Origin: Phyllobacteriaceae bacterium
GTDB lineage: Bacteria > Pseudomonadota > Alphaproteobacteria > Rhizobiales > Rhizobiaceae
Reading direction: 5' to 3'
Length of the DNA: 64,000 nt
Assembly (NCBI GenBank): GCA_024742765.1
Contig: JANSXT010000003.1
Location: 1-64,000 of the forward strand
Each line of letters opens with the position of its first letter. The first letter of the stretch is position 1. The notes beneath the pieces are model-generated. The model ran no database searches. It worked only from the letters and a program-made list of their open reading frames with translations, and was not told where the DNA came from. Shown here piece after piece: positions 46,296 to 54,287 of this stretch. Made by a program: the position numbers and the translations under genes.

Positions 46296-47807
46296 ATGGC
46301 TCTTGCACTCGAAAGACAGCCCCAAACGGAGGGTGACATCCTGCGGATGGACCGTGTCGGCAAGATGTACGGCAATTTCTCGGCGCTTTCGGACGTGTCC
46401 TTTTCGGTCCGACGCGGGGCCATACACGGGCTCTTGGGCGAAAACGGTGCGGGCAAGAGTACGCTTGTGGGTATCATTTCCGGCCAGAAGGAAGCAACAT
46501 CGGGGCATATCTATCTCGATGGTAAAGTGATCAATGCCGCAGACGTCCGTGAGATGGAGGAAAAGGGCGTTTTCCTCGTCACGCAGGAGCCGATGATCAT
46601 CGACCATATCTCGGCCGCCGAAAATCTGATGCTTGGCATCTGGCCGAATTCTCGCGGTTTCGTGCGCTGGCGGCAACTGAAAGCCGACGCCGCGCGGATT
46701 CTGGCGGATACCGATATTGATCCCGCGGCGCTCGCCGGACAACTGGATGCCGTGGCCCGGCGCAAGCTGAACATCTTGCGGGCTATGTTTTCCGGTGGAA
46801 AGCTGATCATTCTGGATGAGCCCACGGCGTCCCTTACGGTCGAAGACCGCAAGCAGCTTTTTGATTTCATGCGGCGGCTCAAGGCCGATGGCGTGACCTT
46901 CATCTTTATCTCTCACTACAACGACGAAATCCTCGACATCTGCGACTCCGTCACCGTGCTGCGCGATGGCACGCTGGCGGGCGGTTCGGATGATGTCGCT
47001 TCGATGACCTCTGACCAGTTGAGCGAGCTGGTGCTGGGCCGAGGCCTGGAGCTATTTCAGCGTCAGCGGCAAAGCTTTGAAGGGACCGCCCCGGCGATCA
47101 CCCTGAAGGACGTCCAATCCCAGAGCGCGAACGTGCAATCGCTGGAGATTTACCCTGGCGAGATCCTGGGCTTCACTGGACTACCGGGAGCTGGGGCCAA
47201 GGAATTGGCGCGCTGCCTTTTCGGATTGATCCCTTCCACGGGCCAGATCACCATTGCAGGCAACACGCGCGCCATACCGGTCGACCCCAAGGCCGCCTTT
47301 GCCCAAGGGATCGGCTTTCTGTCCGATGACCGACGCAAGGATGGCGCGGTGGCCCAGATGTCGATTGGCCAGAACATTTCGCTGTCCTCGCTCGCCACCG
47401 TGTCGAGCAACGGGTTTATCAGCCGAAACGCCGAAACGGCGCTGTCGGATCGTTACTTTGACGCCATGGCGATCAAGGCGGCTGGGCCAGAAGCACTTGT
47501 CGACACGCTTAGCGGTGGCAACCAGCAAAAGGTCTGCCTGGGCCGCGTGATGGCCACCAATCCGCGTCTGTTGATCCTGGATGAGCCGACGCGCGGGATT
47601 GATGTGGGCGTCAAACAGGACGTCCTGCGGATCATTGACGATCTGACGCGCGAGGGCGTCTGCGTGATCATAGTTTCAACCGATACCGATGAACTGGTGC
47701 GCGCAGCGGACCGGATATGCGTCTTTGCCGGAGGCTGGGTTTCTACCGTCCTGCAAGGGGACGAGATCCAGACGGACCGGCTGCGCCAGATCATGGGAAC
47801 TGGATAA
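46296..47807 (+). CDS. Sugar ABC importer ATPase (two ABC domains)
   Basis: A 503-residue RbsA/XylG-type protein. The first ABC domain has Walker A GENGAGKST and Walker B LIILDEPTASL; the second has a degenerate Walker A (LPGAGAKEL) but an intact LSGGNQQK signature and LLILDEPTRGIDVG, the normal arrangement for the family. ATG 46296 is preferred to 46290 because GGAGG (46286-46290 area) then has proper spacing. It energises uptake with the adjacent permease. Confidence 0.93.
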   Translation: MALALERQPQTEGDILRMDRVGKMYGNFSALSDVSFSVRRGAIHGLLGENGAGKSTLVGIISGQKEATSGHIYLDGKVINAADVREMEEKGVFLVTQEPMIIDHISAAENLMLGIWPNSRGFVRWRQLKADAARILADTDIDPAALAGQLDAVARRKLNILRAMFSGGKLIILDEPTASLTVEDRKQLFDFMRRLKADGVTFIFISHYNDEILDICDSVTVLRDGTLAGGSDDVASMTSDQLSELVLGRGLELFQRQRQSFEGTAPAITLKDVQSQSANVQSLEIYPGEILGFTGLPGAGAKELARCLFGLIPSTGQITIAGNTRAIPVDPKAAFAQGIGFLSDDRRKDGAVAQMSIGQNISLSSLATVSSNGFISRNAETALSDRYFDAMAIKAAGPEALVDTLSGGNQQKVCLGRVMATNPRLLILDEPTRGIDVGVKQDVLRIIDDLTREGVCVIIVSTDTDELVRAADRICVFAGGWVSTVLQGDEIQTDRLRQIMGTG

Positions 47808-47827
47808 CAATGCCAGGGGAGGACAAG

Positions 47828-48835
47828 ATGACTGATGCAACCACCGGGGCGATCCCCGTACCATCCTCACCCGTCCGCAAGGGCACGAAGGACAACACGC
47901 TGCTGAAATGGACCTTGCAGAATGTCGTCTGGATCTGGCTGGTAGCCCTTGTGGTGCTGTTTGGCCTGTTCAACGAATTTTTCTTCACCATCTACAACAT
48001 GCAGAACATCATGGTGCAGGCCACCGTGCTGGGCATGCTGGGGCTGGCAATGTGCTTGCCGTTGCTGGTGGCAGAGATTGATCTGTCGATCCCGGCCAAC
48101 ATGGGCTTTTCCTCTGCCGTGGGGGCCATTGCCATGGCACAATTGGGTCTGCCATGGTGGATCGGCGGACTGGTCGGTGTGGGTGTCGCCACCTCCATCG
48201 GGTTCTTTAACGGGCTCTGCATCACGCGGCTCAAGATGGTATCGCTGATCCAAACCCTATCGATGATGATCATCCTGCAAGGCGCTTTGCTTGCCATGAC
48301 ACGCGGCAAGACGCTGACGGAACTGGGCGACGGTTATGTCTGGATCGGGCAAGCCACTGTGCTAGGCGGCTGGCCGATCATGCCGTTGGTGTTCGTCGCC
48401 TCGATCATCGGGCTCGGCATCCTGCTGACGCGCACAGTCTTCGGGCGATCGGTCTACGCGGTGGGCGGCAATCCGACCGCATCGAATTCGGCAGGCATCC
48501 GCGTGGATGCGGTCAAAATCAAGACCTACACGCTTTCGGGCTTTCTGGCAGGTGTCGCCGGGTTCCTGCTTGCGTCTTGGCAGATGGCCATCACATCGAA
48601 CCAGGGCGAGAGCTTCCTGCTTTATGCCATCGCGGCGCCGATCATTGGCGGCGTGTCGGTTTTTGGCGGACGTGGCAATGTGATCGGCGTGCTGGGCGGT
48701 GTGCTGCTGCTGACGGTCATTCAGGTGGGTCTGGCCATTATTTCCGTACCGTCCTTTTACGTGGGCATGATCGGAGGTTTCATGATCTTCATCGCGGTCG
48801 CGATCGACGCCTTCCGGGTTCGGATGTTCGGCTGA
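47828..48835 (+). CDS. Sugar ABC importer permease
   Basis: A 335-residue membrane protein of the RbsC/XylH type with about 8-10 helices. The ATPase-coupling segment AVGGNPTASNSAGIRVDAVK and the IAAPIIGGVSVFGGRG motif are diagnostic. The frame is open back to 47717, overlapping the ATPase gene, but ATG 47828 has GGGGAGGAC just upstream. A single permease gene implies a homodimer. Confidence 0.93.
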   Translation: MTDATTGAIPVPSSPVRKGTKDNTLLKWTLQNVVWIWLVALVVLFGLFNEFFFTIYNMQNIMVQATVLGMLGLAMCLPLLVAEIDLSIPANMGFSSAVGAIAMAQLGLPWWIGGLVGVGVATSIGFFNGLCITRLKMVSLIQTLSMMIILQGALLAMTRGKTLTELGDGYVWIGQATVLGGWPIMPLVFVASIIGLGILLTRTVFGRSVYAVGGNPTASNSAGIRVDAVKIKTYTLSGFLAGVAGFLLASWQMAITSNQGESFLLYAIAAPIIGGVSVFGGRGNVIGVLGGVLLLTVIQVGLAIISVPSFYVGMIGGFMIFIAVAIDAFRVRMFG

Positions 48836-48868
48836 TGCTCGCCACATACGAAAAACAAGGACAGCACT

Positions 48869-50365
48869 ATGCACGCAAAAAGCCTGATTGCAGGAGAGTG
48901 GAAAGCAGGCGAGTGCAGTTTCCAGTCCACCCGGGCAGATGGGGAGCCGCAAGACTTCTCAATGGGCACGCCCGCATTGGTGGCCGAAGCCTGTGCAGCG
49001 GCGGAGGAGGCCTTTTGGTCCTATGGCTATTCCACTCGCGCGGATCGTGCGGCGTTTCTCGAGGCCTGCGCCGATGAGATCGAGGCGCGGGGCGAGCTGC
49101 TTACCGAGATTGGCAGTGCCGAGACTGGCCTGCCCACGACGCGGCTGGAAGGCGAGCGGGGGCGCACTACGGGTCAGCTAAAGCTTTTTGCCGAGCATAT
49201 CCGCAAGGGCGATTACCTTGATCTGCGTCACGATCCGGCTTTGCCGGATCGCGCGCCGCTACCGCGCCCTGATCTCAAGATGATCCAGCGTCCCATCGGC
49301 CCGGTGGCCGTCTTCGGCGCATCAAACTTTCCGCTCGCTTTTTCCACGGCGGGCGGCGACACGGCAGCAGCGCTCGCCGCGGGGTGTCCGGTGGTTGTCA
49401 AAGGACATCCTGCACACCCCGGCACGGGTGAAATCGTGGCTGAAGCCATAAACGCGGCGCGCGAGGCGCACGACCTGCATCTGGGCGTCTTCAGCTTTGT
49501 CCATGATGGTGGCAATGCCGTGGGCAGCGCGCTTGTGCAGGATCCGCATATCAAGGCCGTGGGTTTTACCGGGTCATTGCGCGGCGGCCGCGCACTCTTT
49601 GACCTTTGCGCGGCCCGCCCCGAACCGATCCCCTTTTTCGGAGAGCTTGGTTCTGTGAACCCGATGTTCATCCTGCCGCAGGCGCTGGCCGCGCGGGGCG
49701 CGGAGATCGGCCAAGGCTGGGCCGGGTCGCTCACCATGGGAGCTGGGCAGTTCTGTACCAATCCGGGGCTTGTGATCCTGCCTGGAGGAGAGAGGGCCGA
49801 GGTCTTCATCGACGCCGCCGCAACGGCGCTGGCAGAGGTGCCGGATCAGCCCATGCTTACCGATGGTATCGCGCAGGCCTTCCGCAAAGGTCGTGATCGC
49901 ATCGGCAGCGCAGCAACAGTCGAAACGGTGATTTCAGGAACTGCCGGTGACCGCGGCGCGGCGCCTGCTCTCTTCCGGGTCTCTGCCAAGGACTTTGCCG
50001 CCAATCCGGCGCTTGCCCACGAGGTTTTCGGGCCGGCGGGCCTGGTGGTCACCGCTGAAAGTGTGACTGATTTCCAGATGTTGGCGAAATCGCTGGAAGG
50101 GCAATTGACGGCGACCATCCACATGGACGACGCAGATACCGCCGCTGCCCAGGCCTTGTTACCCATTCTGGAGCGCAAAGCGGGTCGGGTTTTGTTCAAC
50201 GGGTTCCCAACCGGCGTCGAGGTGGCGGACAGCATGGTGCACGGGGGACCCTACCCGGCATCAACAAACTTTGGGGCAACAAGCGTCGGTACGTTATCCA
50301 TCAGACGCTTCCTCAGGCCGGTCTGCTATCAGAGCATGCCGGACGAGCTGTTTGATGCAGAATGA
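48869..50365 (+). CDS. 2-oxoglutarate-semialdehyde (2,5-dioxovalerate) dehydrogenase-like enzyme
   Basis: A 498-residue aldehyde dehydrogenase of the type III KGSADH subgroup: GPVAVFGASNFPLAFS, the catalytic Glu in FFGELGSVNP and Cys in GAGQFCTNPG. The C-terminal VHGGPYPASTNFGATSVGT is also typical. It should oxidise 2-oxoglutarate semialdehyde to 2-oxoglutarate, the step after the XylX-like dehydratase. It is the last gene of the importer operon, 33 bp after the permease. Confidence 0.9.
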   Translation: MHAKSLIAGEWKAGECSFQSTRADGEPQDFSMGTPALVAEACAAAEEAFWSYGYSTRADRAAFLEACADEIEARGELLTEIGSAETGLPTTRLEGERGRTTGQLKLFAEHIRKGDYLDLRHDPALPDRAPLPRPDLKMIQRPIGPVAVFGASNFPLAFSTAGGDTAAALAAGCPVVVKGHPAHPGTGEIVAEAINAAREAHDLHLGVFSFVHDGGNAVGSALVQDPHIKAVGFTGSLRGGRALFDLCAARPEPIPFFGELGSVNPMFILPQALAARGAEIGQGWAGSLTMGAGQFCTNPGLVILPGGERAEVFIDAAATALAEVPDQPMLTDGIAQAFRKGRDRIGSAATVETVISGTAGDRGAAPALFRVSAKDFAANPALAHEVFGPAGLVVTAESVTDFQMLAKSLEGQLTATIHMDDADTAAAQALLPILERKAGRVLFNGFPTGVEVADSMVHGGPYPASTNFGATSVGTLSIRRFLRPVCYQSMPDELFDAE

Positions 50366-50675
50366 GTTGGCGACAAAGGAACCCGGGGCAAATCCACCAG
50401 GCTTAGATGCCATAGACCGCTCAATCGGCAGATATCATCGGGGTGGCTGACGGGGGAAAAGCAAAGCGCCGATACAGAAGGTAGATGGTCAAATAAAACA
50501 GCGGGCTGGCCATTTCCCGCGACATGTTGGTTCGATTGCATATCTCGCTTCAGTCTGAGGAATTGGCTACTTTCTCGCGGCGATGCCGCATCAAATGACG
50601 CCTGTCCGTCGTCAGATGATTTGGGACATGGTGGCGAGATCGATATCGGAGGATCTGGCTCCTTGATGGTTGAGT

Positions 50676-51654
50676 TTATGCCGCGTTCTGCTGGTGCAGA
50701 AAGCGGCGTTTTTCGATCGTCTTTTGTTTGATCTCCCTTCTTCGTTTCAAGATGGTTTCGGCCCGGCCGAAGTAGACGTCGGCGGGCGTCAGGTTGCCAA
50801 GGCTCTCGTGGTACCGGTGGTTGTCGTAGTGGTCGATGAAGCCTCCGATGGCGTGTTCGAGAGCGCCTGGCAGATAGTAGTTCTCGAGCAGGATGCGGTT
50901 CTTGAGCGTCTGGTGCCAGCGCTCGATCTTGCCTTGCGTTTGAGGGTGATTGGGCGCCCCGCGGACGTGATCCATGCCGCGGTCTTCCAGCCAGTCGGCC
51001 AGATCGCCGGAGATGTAACTGCTGCCATTGTCGGAGAGCAAGCGAGGTTTGTGGGCGACCATGGCGGTGTCGCAGCCTGAAGCCACCAGAGCGTCTTCGA
51101 GGGTAGCTGTGACATCGTTTGCCCTCACCGTCATGCAGAGCCGCCACGCGATGACATACCGGCTGTAGTCATCAAGGATGGTTGAGAGGTAGAACCACCC
51201 CCATCCGTTCGCCATTGGGCTCGAACCAATGGCAGACAAGGTCTCGCCCTTGACGGTGATGTAGGCCGGGATCAGGTCCTGGGCCTTCAAAAGCCTGTAA
51301 ACACTGGCTTCGGAGACGAAGTAACGCTCGGTGTCGGTGAACCGCACGGCCAACTCCCGGGGCGACAGCTCGGGCTCATCCAGGGCCAGGTCGACGATCT
51401 GCCGTCGCACAGCATCAGGGATGCGGTTCCAAACCCGGCTGGATCGAGATAACCGATCCACCAACCCGGCCTCGCCGAGCGACAGGTAACGATCATACCC
51501 TTTGCCTGGCAGGTGATTGCATGGCAATCACCGAGAGGAGGCGATAGAACGTGGTTCGCGGGATGCCCAACATGTCTAGGGTGCGCTTCACCGGCAGATG
51601 CGATCGTTCAACAAGGCGGATGATCTCCAGCTTCTTGGATGCGGGATACCTCAT
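50676..51654 (-). pseudogene. IS3-family transposase orfB, disrupted
   Basis: The DDE transposase reading frame starts at ATG 51654 (MRYPASKKLEIIRL). At about 51498-51541 an insertion of some 40 nt, holding the perfect hairpin GGTGATTGC/GCAATCACC, breaks the frame after TTFYR. A second lesion at about 51205-51250 replaces the segment that should contain the first catalytic Asp (normally QTDFTYLK) with unrelated residues around another hairpin. The later catalytic parts (LLSDNGSSYIS; GKIERWHQTLKNR with the Glu) remain. It is inactive. Confidence 0.85.
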
Positions 51655-52024
51655 GCGTCGTCGCCCGCATCCCCGATGCATGCTTTTTTGAGCAGCCGGT
51701 TCTCAAGCGTCAGATCGGCAACGACCTCCTTCAGCGCAGAAGTCTCGGCTCGCAAATCCTTGACTTCCGGCGCAATGGCCTCGGGCACTGTGTCACCGCA
51801 AGCCGCCGCTTGTCCGCTTCGAGGAATTCCTTGGACCAGCTGTTATAGAGGCTCTGGGCGACCCCCTCGCGGCGACATAGCTCAGCGATGCTGTCCTCGC
51901 CCCGCAGGCCCTCCAGCACGATGCGGATCTTCTCCTCGGCCGAATGCTGGCGTCGGGTCCTGCGGCGGATGTCCTTGACGACCTTGTCGGCCGGCTCTTT
52001 GTGCTTTCCGGATTTCATTCTCAT
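51651..52024 (-). pseudogene. IS3-family transposase orfA, frameshifted
   Basis: Starts at ATG 52024 (MRMKSGKHKEPADK) with the helix-turn-helix EEKIRIVLEGLRGEDSIAELCRREGV (in parts). Loss of one G near 51796 shifts the frame after KRRLA; restoring it would read on through a leucine zipper-like helix to a TGA overlapping the orfB start. The slippery A6G near the end is the expected programmed frameshift site. Confidence 0.82.
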
Positions 52025-52090
52025 CTTCACTCCCTCACGGTTACGATGAGCCTGAAATCCTCCGCTATGCAAGCAAGCCAGACTGTCCCA

Positions 52091-52469
52091 TTGGCGCTGA
52101 CGGGCTACATCTGTGAACAGGTCAAACAGTCCCGAATGCGCCCACGGTGCTGGCTGACTGCGAGCGGTTCTCGACCAATCCAAGACTAAGTCAACATCGA
52201 CCTTGGTCAGTCAAGGCATCGACGCTGGCGGGTCGAACGTCCACTGATTTGGCGGGAGATGAGAAACTGCCCGTCTGGATGCGCCCTTTTCCCGGTGCTC
52301 ACTTTTGTCGCGCGCCAAGCGGTGTGCATAAGAGGTCCGCTTTGAGGGCTGAAAGCGGTCGTTAGCTGCAGATTGCACCACGTTCAGCCCTAAACCCATC
52401 GACAACAACGATAGTCATGCTAAAAACAATTTCTGGGTATGGCACGCAGTTCATTATGTCGAGGCTAAC
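52091..52469. other. Upstream region of the TIR/STAND cluster
   Basis: 379 bp between the insertion sequence and the first cluster gene. No gene, repeat or clear promoter is seen; the sequence becomes noticeably more A/T-rich toward the TIR gene. Confidence 0.4.
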
Positions 52470-54287
52470 GTGTTCGATGTATTCATTTCTTATAATCGTC
52501 AAGATCCAAAGCGGAAACTCCTTTCCGACCTGAAGGCAGACTTCGATCGTGCCAAATTCGACGCCTTCCTCGACACTGAAGGGCTCACGGAAGGCCGCGG
52601 TCGTCCCGTTGATGCCCAGATAGCCGAAGAGCTGTCCAAATCGCGGCTGATTGTGATTGCCGTGGGACCATCGGGGCTTGGAAGGTATCAAGGCCTCCAC
52701 GAGGTGCCAAAAGCCCTTGAGTTGGCCAAGGCGGCCACTGAACGGGGCGACCGATGGCCGGAGGTCGTTTTGCTAAGGCTTGGACAACTAAGCCACGAAG
52801 ACGCCAGCGGAATGGTGCCTGAAGAACTCGCGAGGCCGCTCAATTATGTCTACCCCGCATCGATGGATTACGCCGGGTTCACGCAGCTCATCAACAAACT
52901 GCGTGAGACTCCGGATCGGATGCAGGCCAGCGCTGCGGGGCCGATACCACAAACTAGTGACAAGCCGATCGGCAAAGGCAGCGCCTCCATAAATCCAGAG
53001 GAATTCAAGTTCCTTGCGGAACAAATCAGCGAGAAGGGGCTCAGCCTGTTTCTCGGCACTCGATGGCCGGACCGGGTCCGCCCCGGTGTGTTTTGTCCGG
53101 AGGAATTCGCCGAGTCACTAAAGAAGAAATGCGCCCTTCCCTCGAGCGCCGCGATCAGTCCTGAACGGCTCGCAAGTTACGCGCAGTTTGCCTTGCCCAA
53201 AGCTAAGGAAAAGGACGCCGTCGAGGAATTGCGCATGGTTCTGAGCGCCCGGTCGCCAGAGACCTACACACGCGCGGCTCAGCTTCTCGAACTCGCCTGC
53301 GCCCAAGACAAACTTGTAGGCGATCATGATCGAGAGTTTGTCATCGTGTCGACAGCGCAGAATGCTCTGATCGAGCATGAGCTCTTGAGCCACGGCTTGA
53401 GCTTCTTGGTGGTTCGGGTCGAGGGGGAGAGCTGCAAGCAGACGCTTTTCAACGTCGTCGACAACAATCCCCTGAAAATCGATAGCGGACAGAAACCGCG
53501 TAGCGACGAACTCTCGCTCCCCGAAGATGTGCTCGAACTGATCAAGAGTTGTGAACAGAAACACAAGCGCGACCCACAGCTGAATGCCTGGAAGGAGCTC
53601 AAGCCGATTGCCAAAGATGGCGATCGGCCTCCCGCGGGTCCGACACCGGATGAGTACAATTACTACCGATCAGCGGTTTACGTCGATGATGATGCCGATG
53701 GTGATCGCAGCGCTTGGAGCGCTTACGAGCTCGGCCGCATGATTCGGGAACACACGAAACGATATTCGATTGAAACGCGCTGGAATCCGGGCAATCAGGG
53801 CGCTGGAGTAGATGAGGAGGCGCTCATTCGCTGGTGCCGAAATCACCGTATTCCGATCCTGGTGAAGCTTTGTGGTTGTGTTTATGACGAAACCCGAATT
53901 GGCATGCGGATTGATCGCTTTGCCAAGATTGCTCGTGCGGATTTCCCGAACTGGCTCATGACGGCGGTCAAGGAAACCCCGACACTCTTTGCGGGCTTTA
54001 GTCCTGTCGAATACGGATTTCAGATGCTCTTCTGGCGTGAGTTGGAGCACCAATTGAAGGAACCCGGCTGGTCTAACCTGGAGCGCATCTTCTTTCATTG
54101 CGAGTTTGTCGATGATGCCAGTCAGAAGACGGATGATCCGCTAGATGCCGAACTGGCGAAGCGACTCAGCAAGGATGCTGAGCCCGAGGTCATGCGCGAT
54201 CTGAAGTTTGTTGCAGGAGTAAGACCGAGCGAGGCCATCAAGACACTATGGTCGATCTGGGGTGCAATGGATGGCAATGTACCATGA
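52470..54287 (+). CDS. TIR domain fused to a degenerate SIR2-like domain
   Basis: A 605-residue cytosolic protein. Residues 1-145 are a TIR domain: VFISYNRQD opens it, FLDTEGLTEGRGRPVDAQI is the BB-loop region and VGPSGLGRYQGLHE leads to Glu78, the likely NADase residue. Residues about 180-550 look like SIR2 (LSLFLGT, VIVSTAQNALIE, ILVKLCG, LFAGFSPVEYGFQ) but the usual TTNYD and LHG motifs read STAQN and LCG, so the SIR2 catalytic Asn and His are missing. GTG 52470 is preceded by GAGG. It overlaps the NTPase gene (ATGA). I infer an NAD-cleaving effector or sensor whose SIR2 part only binds ligand. Confidence 0.82.
   Translation: MFDVFISYNRQDPKRKLLSDLKADFDRAKFDAFLDTEGLTEGRGRPVDAQIAEELSKSRLIVIAVGPSGLGRYQGLHEVPKALELAKAATERGDRWPEVVLLRLGQLSHEDASGMVPEELARPLNYVYPASMDYAGFTQLINKLRETPDRMQASAAGPIPQTSDKPIGKGSASINPEEFKFLAEQISEKGLSLFLGTRWPDRVRPGVFCPEEFAESLKKKCALPSSAAISPERLASYAQFALPKAKEKDAVEELRMVLSARSPETYTRAAQLLELACAQDKLVGDHDREFVIVSTAQNALIEHELLSHGLSFLVVRVEGESCKQTLFNVVDNNPLKIDSGQKPRSDELSLPEDVLELIKSCEQKHKRDPQLNAWKELKPIAKDGDRPPAGPTPDEYNYYRSAVYVDDDADGDRSAWSAYELGRMIREHTKRYSIETRWNPGNQGAGVDEEALIRWCRNHRIPILVKLCGCVYDETRIGMRIDRFAKIARADFPNWLMTAVKETPTLFAGFSPVEYGFQMLFWRELEHQLKEPGWSNLERIFFHCEFVDDASQKTDDPLDAELAKRLSKDAEPEVMRDLKFVAGVRPSEAIKTLWSIWGAMDGNVP

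Larger units (their letters stand above)
50622..52090 (-). mobile_element. Decayed IS3-family insertion sequence
   Basis: About 1.47 kb with imperfect terminal inverted repeats: TGGGACA at the left edge (50622) and TGTCCCA at the right (52090), followed inward on both sides by a CGGAGGAT block. It contains two overlapping reading frames (orfA, orfB) joined by an A6G slippery string. Both are broken, so the element cannot move by itself. No clear target duplication is visible. It separates the sugar locus from the TIR/STAND cluster. Confidence 0.85.

Noticed and set aside
50329-51147. 272-codon minus-strand frame overlapping orfB of the insertion sequence
   Set aside because: It is an alternative frame of the transposase, Arg/His/Pro-rich and without domain features.
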